Source of the DNA: DUPQ01 sp022706885
GTDB lineage: Bacteria; Bacillota; Clostridia; DUPQ01
DNA length: 33,291 nt
Reading direction: 5' to 3'
Assembly (NCBI GenBank): GCA_022706885.1
Contig: JAKJBR010000015.1
Location: 1 to 33,291 of the forward strand
The number at the start of each line of letters is the position of its first letter. The stretch's first letter is position 1. The notes below the pieces were generated by a model that did not search any database, was not told the DNA's origin, and saw only the letters and a list, made by a program, of their open reading frames with translations. Shown here piece by piece: positions 1-8,782 of this stretch. The translations under genes and the position numbers were made by a program.

Positions 1-671
1 GCACATATGATGTGATAGAAGCACAGGCGGAAAAAACGGGAGCACCGTATTTTGTTGTTGATTTTAATAATATATCAAATATCAGATATTCCGATTACGG
101 TTATACATTCGATTTTGAGGGATATACCGATTTGCGAATAAATATGTTCGGAGATTATCAGGTGAAGAACGCCTGCACCGCTATTAAAGCCGTTGAGGTT
201 TCGAAGTTGAAGGTTTCGGAGGAGGCGATAAGAAAAGGACTGCTGAAGGCAAAATGGCCCGGAAGACTGGAAGTATTATCGAAAAACCCCTTGATTATCT
301 GTGACGGCTCACATAATCCCGAAGCTGTAAGGAGTTTGAAAAATACTCTTATCAAATACTTTCCCGATAAGAAAAAGATATTGATAATGGGCGTGATGAA
401 GAACAAAGAATATGAAAAAATGATTGAAGATATATTTCCCTTGGCGGATATGGGCATTGCGATAAGAACGCAATGTAACAGGGCTTTAGAATTGGATATA
501 TTGCAACAAACCATGCAAAAATACTGTAAAAATACTTATTCTTTTGATAAGATAGAAGACGGACTGGATTATGCGGTAGCCAATGCCGACAATAATACCG
601 TTATTTGCACATTCGGATCTTTGTATTATATAGCCGATGTAAAGAACTACGTCAGGAGAACGGGGCTGTAA
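1..671 (+). CDS. folC: Folylpolyglutamate synthase/dihydrofolate synthase, C-terminal part (5' end outside window)
   Basis: The reading frame is open from the first complete codon at position 3 and ends with TAA at 669-671, so only the C-terminal half of the enzyme is here. FolC adds glutamate to folates, and in bifunctional forms also makes dihydrofolate from dihydropteroate, in the cytosol. Visible are the FGDYQVKNACTA segment (Mur-ligase central-domain end), the PGR motif, DGSHNPEAVRSL matching the conserved DGAHNP signature of the C-terminal domain, and the FGSLYYIADV end typical of FolC. A GTG at 12 could be mistaken for a start, but the frame runs in from upstream without a stop. The next gene starts on the base directly after the stop, so the two are probably co-transcribed. 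The family call is firm; whether it has both activities cannot be told from this part. Confidence 0.92.
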   Translation, partial: TYDVIEAQAEKTGAPYFVVDFNNISNIRYSDYGYTFDFEGYTDLRINMFGDYQVKNACTAIKAVEVSKLKVSEEAIRKGLLKAKWPGRLEVLSKNPLIICDGSHNPEAVRSLKNTLIKYFPDKKKILIMGVMKNKEYEKMIEDIFPLADMGIAIRTQCNRALELDILQQTMQKYCKNTYSFDKIEDGLDYAVANADNNTVICTFGSLYYIADVKNYVRRTGL

Positions 672-1991
672 ATGGATATTAATGAACTGCAGAAGTATCT
701 GGAAAAGATTGATTTCAACGCATTGAGTAAAGACAATGTGAAATTAAGCGAGGACGATGCTTATGTAGGCGAGTTATACAACAGTGCTATTGATAATATA
801 AGTCAGTACAACATCGATGTGGCCAGGATTAAGCTTTCCAGAGTGGTTAAACTGGACCCGACATTTGAGAAAGCAAAGATTCTTCTGGATAAGATAAATT
901 CCTTAGGAAGCGACAAATCCTTAGGAGACAAAATGCAGGAAGCCTTGGATAAAACAGAGGATAAAGATAAGTCCAAAGGTAAAAAAGTAACCAAAGAAAA
1001 AAGCGGCGGCGGTAAAGTATCATTCAAGACTTTCTTTCAATCGCTGTTCACAGGAAGACCTTCAGTTAAAAAGAAATCCGCATATGCGGCAAAAAGTAAA
1101 GGTAAAATGACTCCTCTTAAGTTTATTAAAATGCAGATGTTCATTATCATAGGACTTATTGTTGTTATTTTAATACTGGTAGCGGCAATTCTTATTATGA
1201 AAAAAAAGCACGATGATTTTATAGCGGCGCAACCGGATCTCGGCAGTAAAATAACCCAGCTTACACAGGATAAGCATGAACAGTCGGCATTGTATCAGAC
1301 AACCGTTCTGCAATATGAGGACAGGATTAAAAGGCTGGAAGATACTCTGAACAATTCCGATTCCGATGCCAATAAATACAAACATCAATCGGAAATTCTT
1401 CTGCAACAGAAAAGACTGTATCAGGGGAAATATCTTTCTGTCTCACAAAAGTATGATGAAGCCTTAGCCGTTCTTAATGAGATTGATACGGCAAAGGCGG
1501 AGTTTTCCGATACGGACTATGCTATGTACAATGAAACCGTTGCCCAATGCAAAGCTAATATAGCTATCTCTCTATATAATTCCGGCAACAAACTGTATCA
1601 GGATTTAAAATACAAGGAAGCATACAGGAATTATTATGATATATGGCAAAGTTATCCCGACTATGACTCGGTTAAAGTATGGGAGAAGGACAATCTCTAT
1701 TCCAATATGGTATATGATGCCGTTTATAAAATGTCCAAATGCGCCTTCGAGATAGGTGAATATAACATTGCTATAAAAGGATATACATTTGTTGAGGACA
1801 GCCTTTCGGAATTTGCCAAGGCAAACAGAGAAGGTTTGATATATCACAGTGCAAAGGCATATGCGGGAATAGAAGACTATGTAAAAGCCGAGGAACTTTT
1901 TAAGAAGGTAATAGACGAATATCCCGCCTCCAATCTTGCAATTTATGCAAAAGACGGACTTGCCGCTGTCCGAAAGAAATTAGGAAGATAG
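672..1991 (+). CDS. Single-pass membrane protein with coiled coil and TPR repeats
   Basis: The product is 439 residues of unknown function. Residues about 33-70 look like a TPR-type helical pair on the cytosolic side, followed by a Lys/Gly-rich linker (about 95-150). One membrane segment lies at about 156-176, flanked by KKKH on its C-terminal side. A coiled coil (about 193-265, with heptad-like leucines and charged residues) and a C-terminal TPR array (about 295-425, including a Y-S-A-K-A-Y-A-G pattern and EELFKKVIDEYPAS) follow. Such proteins usually act as scaffolds at the membrane; no enzyme motif is visible. The ATG directly abuts the folC stop with no spacer, so translation is probably coupled. 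The next gene starts 12 bases after its stop. Membrane orientation is not settled. Confidence 0.75.
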   Translation: MDINELQKYLEKIDFNALSKDNVKLSEDDAYVGELYNSAIDNISQYNIDVARIKLSRVVKLDPTFEKAKILLDKINSLGSDKSLGDKMQEALDKTEDKDKSKGKKVTKEKSGGGKVSFKTFFQSLFTGRPSVKKKSAYAAKSKGKMTPLKFIKMQMFIIIGLIVVILILVAAILIMKKKHDDFIAAQPDLGSKITQLTQDKHEQSALYQTTVLQYEDRIKRLEDTLNNSDSDANKYKHQSEILLQQKRLYQGKYLSVSQKYDEALAVLNEIDTAKAEFSDTDYAMYNETVAQCKANIAISLYNSGNKLYQDLKYKEAYRNYYDIWQSYPDYDSVKVWEKDNLYSNMVYDAVYKMSKCAFEIGEYNIAIKGYTFVEDSLSEFAKANREGLIYHSAKAYAGIEDYVKAEELFKKVIDEYPASNLAIYAKDGLAAVRKKLGR

Positions 1992-2003
1992 CAGAGGTAT
2001 GCT

Positions 2004-5000
2004 TTGAACAGTATTGATTTGTTTGCGGCAATCGCCGATACAAAGATAGAACAAAGAAAAGAATATATGGAAGCAAAGCAACCGGTACCGGTACCGGATG
2101 TTTTGTTTGAGTGTGTCAATATTGTTAAAGACAATGATATTTGTAAAGATAACAATGAAGGCAAAGTGATTGATAAAATTAAAGATAAATATTCTTTTCC
2201 CGAGGAGCAATCATACGAGCAGCAATTAAAGGATTACTATGAAGGTCTTGAGCAATTAAAAGCGCAATACGCACCTTTTTTGAAAAGAAGAAGTAAACAT
2301 GCAATAAAAAGAACGAGACTGGAGTTTAAGAATTTCGATTTCCGTTTTGAAACACGAAAGGATATTGACGATTTCTCAGCCGTTTTGGAAGGAAGAGGTA
2401 TATGGGAAAGCATAACAATACCTCATTACCACGGTCCTACGGGTAAATGGGTAACATATTACCGGACGGAATTTGATTACAAAAAAGACAACTTAAGAGA
2501 CTATATCGTATTCAAAGGTTCCGACTACATTACCGGGGTATATGTCAACGGCCGACATGTATTGTCACATGAAGGTTTCTTCTATGCGTTTGAAGAAGAC
2601 ATTACGGAATATCTTAAAGAGAAGGGAAATGTTCTTGTAGTAAGAGTGGAAAACGATATCACCATGTTAGGGGAAAACGGCAGATTGGGTAAAAAGATAT
2701 ATGCCGCAACCGGTATCGGTTGGGATGACCCGAAGGACGGATGGCATCATTGTCCGCCCGGAGGCGGTATTTTTGATAAGGTATATATTGAAAAAAGAGA
2801 AAGTACATTTATTTTTGATGCCTGTGTTTATCCGGATATAGATAATCAGACGGCAAAGATAAAAGTGGTAGTTAAAAATGTTGATCGGTATAAGAAGGAT
2901 GTTAAGATAAATATTTCTGTTGAACCGTTTAATTTTGACGATTGCTTCAGATATACAGGTGAGTTTCAAAGAAAAATACATGAAGGGGAAAACCACTACC
3001 ATTTTGACATCAAAATAGAAAACCCCAAATTATGGCACAGTTTTACTCCGTATCTATATACCGTGATAATAGAATCGGACAATTCCGATCAATATGAGCA
3101 GAATTTCGGAATGCGTAAATTCCATATGGATACGGAAAATAAACCGTACGGAACGCTTTATCTTAACAATACCGAGATTCTGTTAAGAGGTGCAAATGAG
3201 ATGGGCCATTTGCAGTTATGCGTAATGAATGATGATTATGAGCAGCTCATAGAGGACATCCTTATAGCCAAATACTGCAATATGAATTATTACAGGATTA
3301 CGCAGCGACCGGTGCAATCGGAAATATATGAATACTGTGATATGCTGGGAATGATGGTACAGGCGGATTTTCCGTTATTCGGTCAGCTTGCAAGAAGCCA
3401 GTTTTATGAAGCGGTAAGACAGGTAGGCGAGATGGAAAGACATGTGAGGAGACATCCGAGCGTAATAATGGTTTCCTACATAAATGAGCCTACCGATCAG
3501 TTCAAATCGGACAATCAGCAAATAAATCTTAACAGAGCGGAACTGGAGAATTGGTTTGAGATATGTGACAGAGTAATAAAGCAGGAAAATCCTTACAGAG
3601 TTATTAAAAGGGTGGAAGGGGATTACGATCCGCCTACCTTTGAAGGCTTATCCGATTTCCACTGCTATAACATGTGGTATACAAATCATGCTCTACCGAT
3701 AGGAGATTTATATAAAGGTTATCTGCCCGCTATTAGAAAAGACTGGAAAACGGCATGCGGAGAGTACGGGACCGAGGGGTTGGATAATCTTGACCTTATG
3801 AAAGAAAGATACCCTAAAGAATGGCTTCCGAAGAATGAAGAAGATATCTGGATACCGGACAGGATAGTAAGAGCACAGACCAATTCCATGCACGGTGACT
3901 GGTTCTATGAGCAGGATAACATAAAAGACTGGATATACTTCAGTCAACTCCATCAGGCAAAAGCTGCAAGTATTATGACTCTGGCATTAAGGAGAAGAAG
4001 CGATTATGTGGTTCAGACCGCATTGCACCTTCTGATTGACGCTTATCCTTCGGGGTGGATGAAGACAGTAGCGGGTGTGGACAGAGTGCCGAAACCTGCA
4101 TATTTCACTTTTAAAGAGGCCCTGATTCCTCTTAAAGTCAATTTGCGATGCGACAGAAGGACATGTTATACAAACGATGTATTGAATGCGGAATGCTGGA
4201 TTTTAAACGATACCGCCGTTGATTACAGCGATATGACAATAACGGCTGTGTTATATGACCGACACAAAAACTCCTTGAAAACTTACAAATTGAATACTTC
4301 CGCACAAGGTTGTAAATCAGTTCCCGTCGGTAAAATACGCATTGACACATCGGATATTGCCGTAAAGGGAAGACAGACATTTTCATTAGCGGTATTTATG
4401 GAGCATCAGGGCAAGGTAATTGATACCGATGTGTATAATTTTGATATCTTTGAAAATAATTATGAAAGTATCAATGCTTATCCCTTAGGAATGCTCGCAA
4501 AACAGGTTGTAAATACAAGCCCCGCTTTTAAGCAGGCAGATAAAGAAACGGCAGATATTATAATTATTTCCGAAAAAAAACATTTAAAGGAAGCGGAAGC
4601 AGTTAAAAAAAGCATAAATAAGCCAATCTTATTTATTCTGAATTCCTGTCTGAAGAATTTTAAGTTTAACCGACACACTTACGAGAGGAGCGACAGAAGG
4701 ATGTGGAAAGCCACATATTGTCCAATCAATCAAAGCCTTTTACCGGGTTATAGATGGGATGATTTATCTTTCCTGTATGACTCCGATACCGATAAGATTA
4801 ATTATGTTTCGGAATATTTCATACAGTGTGATAAGGTAGAGAAGATGTATGTCTTTAACTATAAAAAACCCGCCTTCGGAGAATCGGCTGAAGGTCGGAA
4901 AGAAAAAAGACCGGTACTTATGCATAACGAGTACGGAATATTTACAACTTTGAATTTAAAAGGCAGAGTCGGAGTTAATCCGGTTTCGGATAAGATACTT

Positions 5001-5027
5001 TATGATGTGGTGAGGGGATTGTTATGA
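2004..5027 (+). CDS. Glycoside hydrolase family 2 protein (beta-galactosidase/beta-glucuronidase type), cytosolic
   Basis: This 1007-residue protein has the GH2 order. A jelly-roll sugar-binding domain lies at about 105-265 (GIWESITIPHYHGPTGKWVTYYR and a VNG-xH loop). An immunoglobulin-like domain spans about 270-375, then a TIM barrel about 380-700. In the barrel, LLRGANEMGH precedes YINEP with Glu495 as the likely acid/base, and GEYG with Glu587 is the likely nucleophile. The C-terminal 300 residues are beta-rich and unassigned. Residues 1-100 are an unusual charged, helix-rich extension, and no signal peptide is seen, so the enzyme probably works inside the cell on an imported glycoside. 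Start: TTG at 2004, six bases after AGAGG (1993-1997); the nearby ATG at 1999 meets a stop at once. The substrate cannot be read from sequence. Its place between folC and nucleotide genes is odd for a sugar enzyme. Confidence 0.85.
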   Translation: MNSIDLFAAIADTKIEQRKEYMEAKQPVPVPDVLFECVNIVKDNDICKDNNEGKVIDKIKDKYSFPEEQSYEQQLKDYYEGLEQLKAQYAPFLKRRSKHAIKRTRLEFKNFDFRFETRKDIDDFSAVLEGRGIWESITIPHYHGPTGKWVTYYRTEFDYKKDNLRDYIVFKGSDYITGVYVNGRHVLSHEGFFYAFEEDITEYLKEKGNVLVVRVENDITMLGENGRLGKKIYAATGIGWDDPKDGWHHCPPGGGIFDKVYIEKRESTFIFDACVYPDIDNQTAKIKVVVKNVDRYKKDVKINISVEPFNFDDCFRYTGEFQRKIHEGENHYHFDIKIENPKLWHSFTPYLYTVIIESDNSDQYEQNFGMRKFHMDTENKPYGTLYLNNTEILLRGANEMGHLQLCVMNDDYEQLIEDILIAKYCNMNYYRITQRPVQSEIYEYCDMLGMMVQADFPLFGQLARSQFYEAVRQVGEMERHVRRHPSVIMVSYINEPTDQFKSDNQQINLNRAELENWFEICDRVIKQENPYRVIKRVEGDYDPPTFEGLSDFHCYNMWYTNHALPIGDLYKGYLPAIRKDWKTACGEYGTEGLDNLDLMKERYPKEWLPKNEEDIWIPDRIVRAQTNSMHGDWFYEQDNIKDWIYFSQLHQAKAASIMTLALRRRSDYVVQTALHLLIDAYPSGWMKTVAGVDRVPKPAYFTFKEALIPLKVNLRCDRRTCYTNDVLNAECWILNDTAVDYSDMTITAVLYDRHKNSLKTYKLNTSAQGCKSVPVGKIRIDTSDIAVKGRQTFSLAVFMEHQGKVIDTDVYNFDIFENNYESINAYPLGMLAKQVVNTSPAFKQADKETADIIIISEKKHLKEAEAVKKSINKPILFILNSCLKNFKFNRHTYERSDRRMWKATYCPINQSLLPGYRWDDLSFLYDSDTDKINYVSEYFIQCDKVEKMYVFNYKKPAFGESAEGRKEKRPVLMHNEYGIFTTLNLKGRVGVNPVSDKILYDVVRGLL

Positions 5028-5728
5028 GAATTGCTATAAGGATAATGGCTGTAGTTTTTGCAATAATATTGTGTTTTGTGTTCCTGTTAAGTTCGATACG
5101 GTATGTGGCTTTTAATGAGAAGCTTTACAGAAAATTACAGATTAAACATGAAATAGCCCCGTTCGTTCTTATGACTCAGGAGGAGTTGGACGATATTACC
5201 CATGAGATTATAAAGTACATGAAAGGGGACAGAAAAGACCTCGTTATATATGACATACAGGACGGAGTTAAAAGAGAGATATTCAATGACCGGGAAAAAA
5301 CGCATATGGTGGATGTTCTTAACCTTTTTACTGTTTCCGAGTGGGTTTTAATGATAATGATATGTTTACTTGCAATCATAGTTATTGCGGGATTTCTCAT
5401 GGATATGGATACAATGAGATCGGTTTTCTTAAAAACCGTAATGATAACCATGGTAATAACCGTACTGCTGTTTATTATGCTTATCTTCTATATGATAGTG
5501 GATTTCCACAGTTTCTGGATGTTGTTCCATGAGATTCTCTTTACAAATGATTTGTATCTGTTGGATCCCTATACCGATTTGTTGGTAAATATAATGTCGT
5601 TAGAGTTTTTTGTTTCAATATCCTATTATGTCAGTCTCTGTTTCGGTTTGCTATTTTTAGGAATGTTTGCTACCATTGGTGGAGTAAAACTGATGAGGAA
5701 GGTGATAAAGAATGGACAGGAAAATTGA
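5024..5728 (+). CDS. TIGR01906/DUF1461 family integral membrane protein
   Basis: The product has 234 residues and about four membrane segments (about 5-27, 106-127, 134-160 and 195-220), with a soluble loop of about 75 residues after the first. The family signatures visible are FNDREKTHMVDV before the second helix and the FHEILFTNDLYLLDPYTDLL stretch between the third and fourth. These match the DUF1461 family, whose members are found widely in Bacillota and have no settled function. The ATG overlaps the GH2 stop in an ATGA arrangement, and its own 3' end overlaps the kinase gene by 17 bases, so the three are very likely translated from one mRNA. The family is confident, the function unknown. 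Confidence 0.85.
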   Translation: MRIAIRIMAVVFAIILCFVFLLSSIRYVAFNEKLYRKLQIKHEIAPFVLMTQEELDDITHEIIKYMKGDRKDLVIYDIQDGVKREIFNDREKTHMVDVLNLFTVSEWVLMIMICLLAIIVIAGFLMDMDTMRSVFLKTVMITMVITVLLFIMLIFYMIVDFHSFWMLFHEILFTNDLYLLDPYTDLLVNIMSLEFFVSISYYVSLCFGLLFLGMFATIGGVKLMRKVIKNGQEN

Positions 5729-7199
5729 CCGTAAAATTGATATAACCACAATTCCGGGTATACGTACATATCGTAACACACTTCAACTTATTCTTCTGAA
5801 AGTTCTTAATGATATTTTTCCTCACAGAAAAGTAAAGATTGAGTATTCAATAAATAAGGGAAGTCTCTGTACGGTTGAGGGTATAAAGATAAATAATGAG
5901 CATGTGGAAGCCATTAAAAAAGGTGTTCGGGAATATATCGATAATGATGTACCGATTAAGGAATTACACTGCACAAGACAAAAAGCCATTGAGATTTTCA
6001 AACAACGTAAGATATATGACATTGCCGAGTCATTGGAATATGTCAATAACCCCAAAGTACTCATATACAATCTGGACGGCTTTATATCCATCTTCTATTC
6101 CAAAGTGGCCGAAAGAACGTCATATGTGGATTTGTTTGATATAAGGGCATATGAACCGGGATTTATCTATTTCTATCCGACACGTCATAAACCGTATGAG
6201 TTACCGCAGTATACGGAACAGAATAAACTGGCAGCGGTATTCGGTGAGTTTAACAGGTGGGGAGATGTACTGGGTATTCCCGATGTAACCAGCTTAAACA
6301 GGGTAGTAAGAAGCGGTTCGGTTAACGATATAATTCTTGCTACGGAAGCTCTTCAGGATATCAAATTAGGACAGATTTCCCGTGAGATAAGCGACAAGCA
6401 TAAAAAATTCGTCATGATAGCCGGTCCTTCCAGCAGCGGAAAGACCACCTTTGCCAACAGGCTTAAGATTCATCTGATTGTACACGGAGTTAAAGCAAAG
6501 ATAATATCACTGGATAATTACTATATTAACAGAGCGGATATGGTGCCCGATGAAACGGGCAAAGTGGATCTTGAATCGGTAGATGCTCTGGACATATGCA
6601 TGTTTCAGGATAATATGAAAGAACTTTCAAAAAAAGGACACACAATGATACCTGTCTTTGATTTTAATACGGCGTCCAGGAAAGAAGAACTTATTCCGCT
6701 TTCATTGAGCGATTCGGAGGTTCTTATCATAGAAGGTATACACGGACTTAATCCGGTCATGACAAAAGGTATCAGTGAAGAGTTAGTTTACAAGATATAT
6801 ATCAGCGCATTAACTACGATTAATATAGACAGTCACAACAGATTTGCCACTACCGATACAAGACTCATACGCAGGTTAACCAGAGATTACGAATACAGGA
6901 ATTCCTCGGCTTCCCGTACATTGAACATGTGGGAATCGGTCAGATCGGGTGAAGATAAGTATATTTTCCCGTTCCAGGAACAGGCCGATGTGATATTCAA
7001 CAGTGCATTGATGTACGAACACGGATTGTTAAGAGTATTCGCGGAACCTATATTGAAGAAAGTCAAGAAAGATGACCCGGCATATGATGAGGCGAAAAGA
7101 CTGTTGGATATACTGTCGGCATTTGAAAAGATTGATTCTTCCGCGGTACCTCCCAGTTCTATTATAAGGGAGTTTATAGGGGGATCCTGCTTCCATTAA
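5712..7199 (+). CDS. Nucleoside (uridine) kinase with ThrRS-like N-terminal domains
   Basis: The C-terminal half (about 230-430 of 495 residues) is a P-loop kinase of the uridine kinase/phosphoribulokinase group. It shows Walker A GPSSSGKTT at 238-246, the LDNYY segment at about 268-272 that contacts the nucleoside in this group, and a LIIEGIHGLNP strand with the acidic residue of Walker B. It should phosphorylate a nucleoside, probably uridine or cytidine, using NTP. Residues 1-220 resemble the TGS and second N-terminal domains of threonyl-tRNA synthetase (HCTRQKAIEIFKQRKIYDIAESL region). This fusion is known from Clostridia and Bacteroidetes, but what the N-terminal part does is unclear. 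ATG at 5712 follows GAGGAAGG at a normal distance inside the end of the DUF1461 gene. Its TAA abuts the stop of the convergent ridA gene with no spacer. Confidence 0.85.
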   Translation: MDRKIDRKIDITTIPGIRTYRNTLQLILLKVLNDIFPHRKVKIEYSINKGSLCTVEGIKINNEHVEAIKKGVREYIDNDVPIKELHCTRQKAIEIFKQRKIYDIAESLEYVNNPKVLIYNLDGFISIFYSKVAERTSYVDLFDIRAYEPGFIYFYPTRHKPYELPQYTEQNKLAAVFGEFNRWGDVLGIPDVTSLNRVVRSGSVNDIILATEALQDIKLGQISREISDKHKKFVMIAGPSSSGKTTFANRLKIHLIVHGVKAKIISLDNYYINRADMVPDETGKVDLESVDALDICMFQDNMKELSKKGHTMIPVFDFNTASRKEELIPLSLSDSEVLIIEGIHGLNPVMTKGISEELVYKIYISALTTINIDSHNRFATTDTRLIRRLTRDYEYRNSSASRTLNMWESVRSGEDKYIFPFQEQADVIFNSALMYEHGLLRVFAEPILKKVKKDDPAYDEAKRLLDILSAFEKIDSSAVPPSSIIREFIGGSCFH

Positions 7200-7595
7200 T
7201 CAATATTTAGCTATACATTCTATTTCTATCAAAGCATCCTTGGGAAGCCTTGCCACTTCCACAGTGGAACGGGCAGGGTAGTCGGATGTGAAATATTCGG
7301 CATATATTGCATTTACTATGGAAAAATCATTCATATCTTTAATAAATAATGTTGTCTTGATAATATCGCTCATATCCAGACCTGCACCTTTTAATAAGGT
7401 TGCTATGTTTCCAAGCACCGTATGGGTCTGCTTTTCCACTCCTTCCGGTATCTTTCCCGTGGCAGGATCAACAGGGAGATTGCCTGATACAAAAAGCAGA
7501 TTATCCGCTCTTACCGCCTGAGAATAGGGCCCTATTGCCTGAGGGCATCCTTCTACTTTTATAATCTTCTTTTTTAAATCCGATGTATTTTTCAT
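7200..7595 (-). CDS. ridA: RidA family enamine/imine deaminase
   Basis: This 131-residue RidA (YjgF/YER057c) protein releases ammonia from reactive enamine/imine intermediates such as 2-aminoacrylate made by PLP enzymes. Seen are the N-terminal QAIGPYSQAV motif, the FVSGNLPVDPATG strand-loop, and the C-terminal PARSTVEVARLPKDALIEIE block with Arg109, which aligns with the substrate-carboxylate-binding arginine needed for deaminase activity. The length is normal for the family. ATG at 7595 is preceded on the minus strand by AAAGGCGGT at a suitable distance. The gene is a single unit convergent with the kinase gene and divergent from the methyltransferase gene, with an 86-base shared upstream region. 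Confidence 0.93.
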   Translation of the reverse strand: MKNTSDLKKKIIKVEGCPQAIGPYSQAVRADNLLFVSGNLPVDPATGKIPEGVEKQTHTVLGNIATLLKGAGLDMSDIIKTTLFIKDMNDFSIVNAIYAEYFTSDYPARSTVEVARLPKDALIEIECIAKY

Positions 7596-7666
7596 ATCAA
7601 TACCGCCTTTAAATAATCTCTATAATTCAGTACCCCTATTTTATCATATAATCATAAGTTAAAAGA

Positions 7667-7675
7667 TGATATAAT
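7667..7675 (+). promoter_or_regulatory. Extended -10 promoter (TGATATAAT) for the methyltransferase gene
   Basis: A TGnTATAAT extended -10 element lies so that the expected start of transcription, about seven bases past the T at 7675, falls on or next to the ATG at 7682. No good -35 hexamer is seen at 17 bases. A second TATAAT at 7647-7652 could instead give a normal 5' leader. Confidence 0.55.
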
Positions 7676-7681
7676 TCGTAT

Positions 7682-8782
7682 ATGGATATTTTGTCTGATA
7701 TAAAACATAAGGATATTTTACAGGTCTCATTCGGAAAGGCAACTGCGGATATGAGTAAAGCCGGAATAAGAAGAGTAAATGACGGCTTTCAACTGGAGTA
7801 TTTTTCCGATAATAAAGCTTTTCATATAAATTTTGATGAAAGTAATCTATTTGAACATATATCTAAGCTTATTACGACTAATTTTAAAGAATGTACTATC
7901 TTTACCAAACAGAATAACATAGTTATATTCAGAAACAGGAAAAATGAGTTTATCATAAAAAAGCATAAGCCTACAAAGTCAGTTGTAAATACAAGTCATG
8001 ATAAACAGAAGAACCATATCATAAAAGACGGAACGGAGGCGCCGTTTCTTTATGATCTGGGGATATGCGATATAAACGGTGTTGTTACCGACAAAGGTCG
8101 CAGAAAATTTGTGCAGATTAACAGTTTTTTGCAGATATTCGACCACGCATTTGAAAAACTGTCATTTGATAATAAGCAACTTAAGGTTGTGGATTTTTGT
8201 TGCGGTAAAGGTTATCTGACTTTTGCATTACACTTTTATTTGCATAATATTAAACATATGAATACCAATATAACAGGTATAGATTTAAAGAGGGATGTCA
8301 TAGATAATCTTAATGATATTGCTGAAAAATACGGTATGACAGATTTAACTTTCATAACCGGCGATATTAAGGCATATGACGATTATTCGGATATAGCGGT
8401 AGGACTTCATGCATGTGATATAGCTACGGATATTTTCTTAAGCAGTGCAGTAAGAAACAAGGCAAAACTCATCATATCGGTTCCGTGCTGTCAGCATCAG
8501 TTATTCAAGCAGATAGAAAATGAACAACTTAAACCTATGCTTTCATACGGTTTACAGAAAGACAGGTTTACCGAAATGCTGACAAATACATTAAGGGTTT
8601 TAGCCTTGAAATCCAAAGGTTACAGTACGGATATGGTGGAGTTTGCACCTGTTGAACATACAATGAAGAATGTTCTTATCAGAGCAACATATACCGGTAA
8701 ACCGGATAAAGATGCAAAAGAAGAGTATAACCGTTTGAAAACTATGTTTTCAATAACGGATTTTGAAGGAGATACTATATGA
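7682..8782 (+). CDS. Class I SAM-dependent methyltransferase (Methyltransf_32 / METTL25-GSTCD-like)
   Basis: The catalytic domain of this 366-residue protein covers about 140-345. It has motif I DFCCGKGYLTF at 171-181, an acidic strand end GIDLK at 199-203, GLHACD at 241-246 in place of motif IV, and SVPCCQHQL at 266-274. The last two are characteristic of the Methyltransf_32 family that also includes eukaryotic METTL25/RRNAD1 and GSTCD domains. The N-terminal 120 residues form a separate, beta-rich region. The substrate is unknown; RNA is an inference from distant relatives. ATG at 7682 has no recognisable Shine-Dalgarno sequence upstream and may be leaderless. The stop overlaps the next start by four bases (ATGA), so the ferredoxin-like protein is probably made with it. 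Confidence 0.82.
   Translation: MDILSDIKHKDILQVSFGKATADMSKAGIRRVNDGFQLEYFSDNKAFHINFDESNLFEHISKLITTNFKECTIFTKQNNIVIFRNRKNEFIIKKHKPTKSVVNTSHDKQKNHIIKDGTEAPFLYDLGICDINGVVTDKGRRKFVQINSFLQIFDHAFEKLSFDNKQLKVVDFCCGKGYLTFALHFYLHNIKHMNTNITGIDLKRDVIDNLNDIAEKYGMTDLTFITGDIKAYDDYSDIAVGLHACDIATDIFLSSAVRNKAKLIISVPCCQHQLFKQIENEQLKPMLSYGLQKDRFTEMLTNTLRVLALKSKGYSTDMVEFAPVEHTMKNVLIRATYTGKPDKDAKEEYNRLKTMFSITDFEGDTI

Noticed and set aside
2081..2099. Short direct repeat of ACCGGT-like units within the GH2 gene
   Set aside because: Encodes a Pro-Val repeat in frame and is explained by coding sequence.
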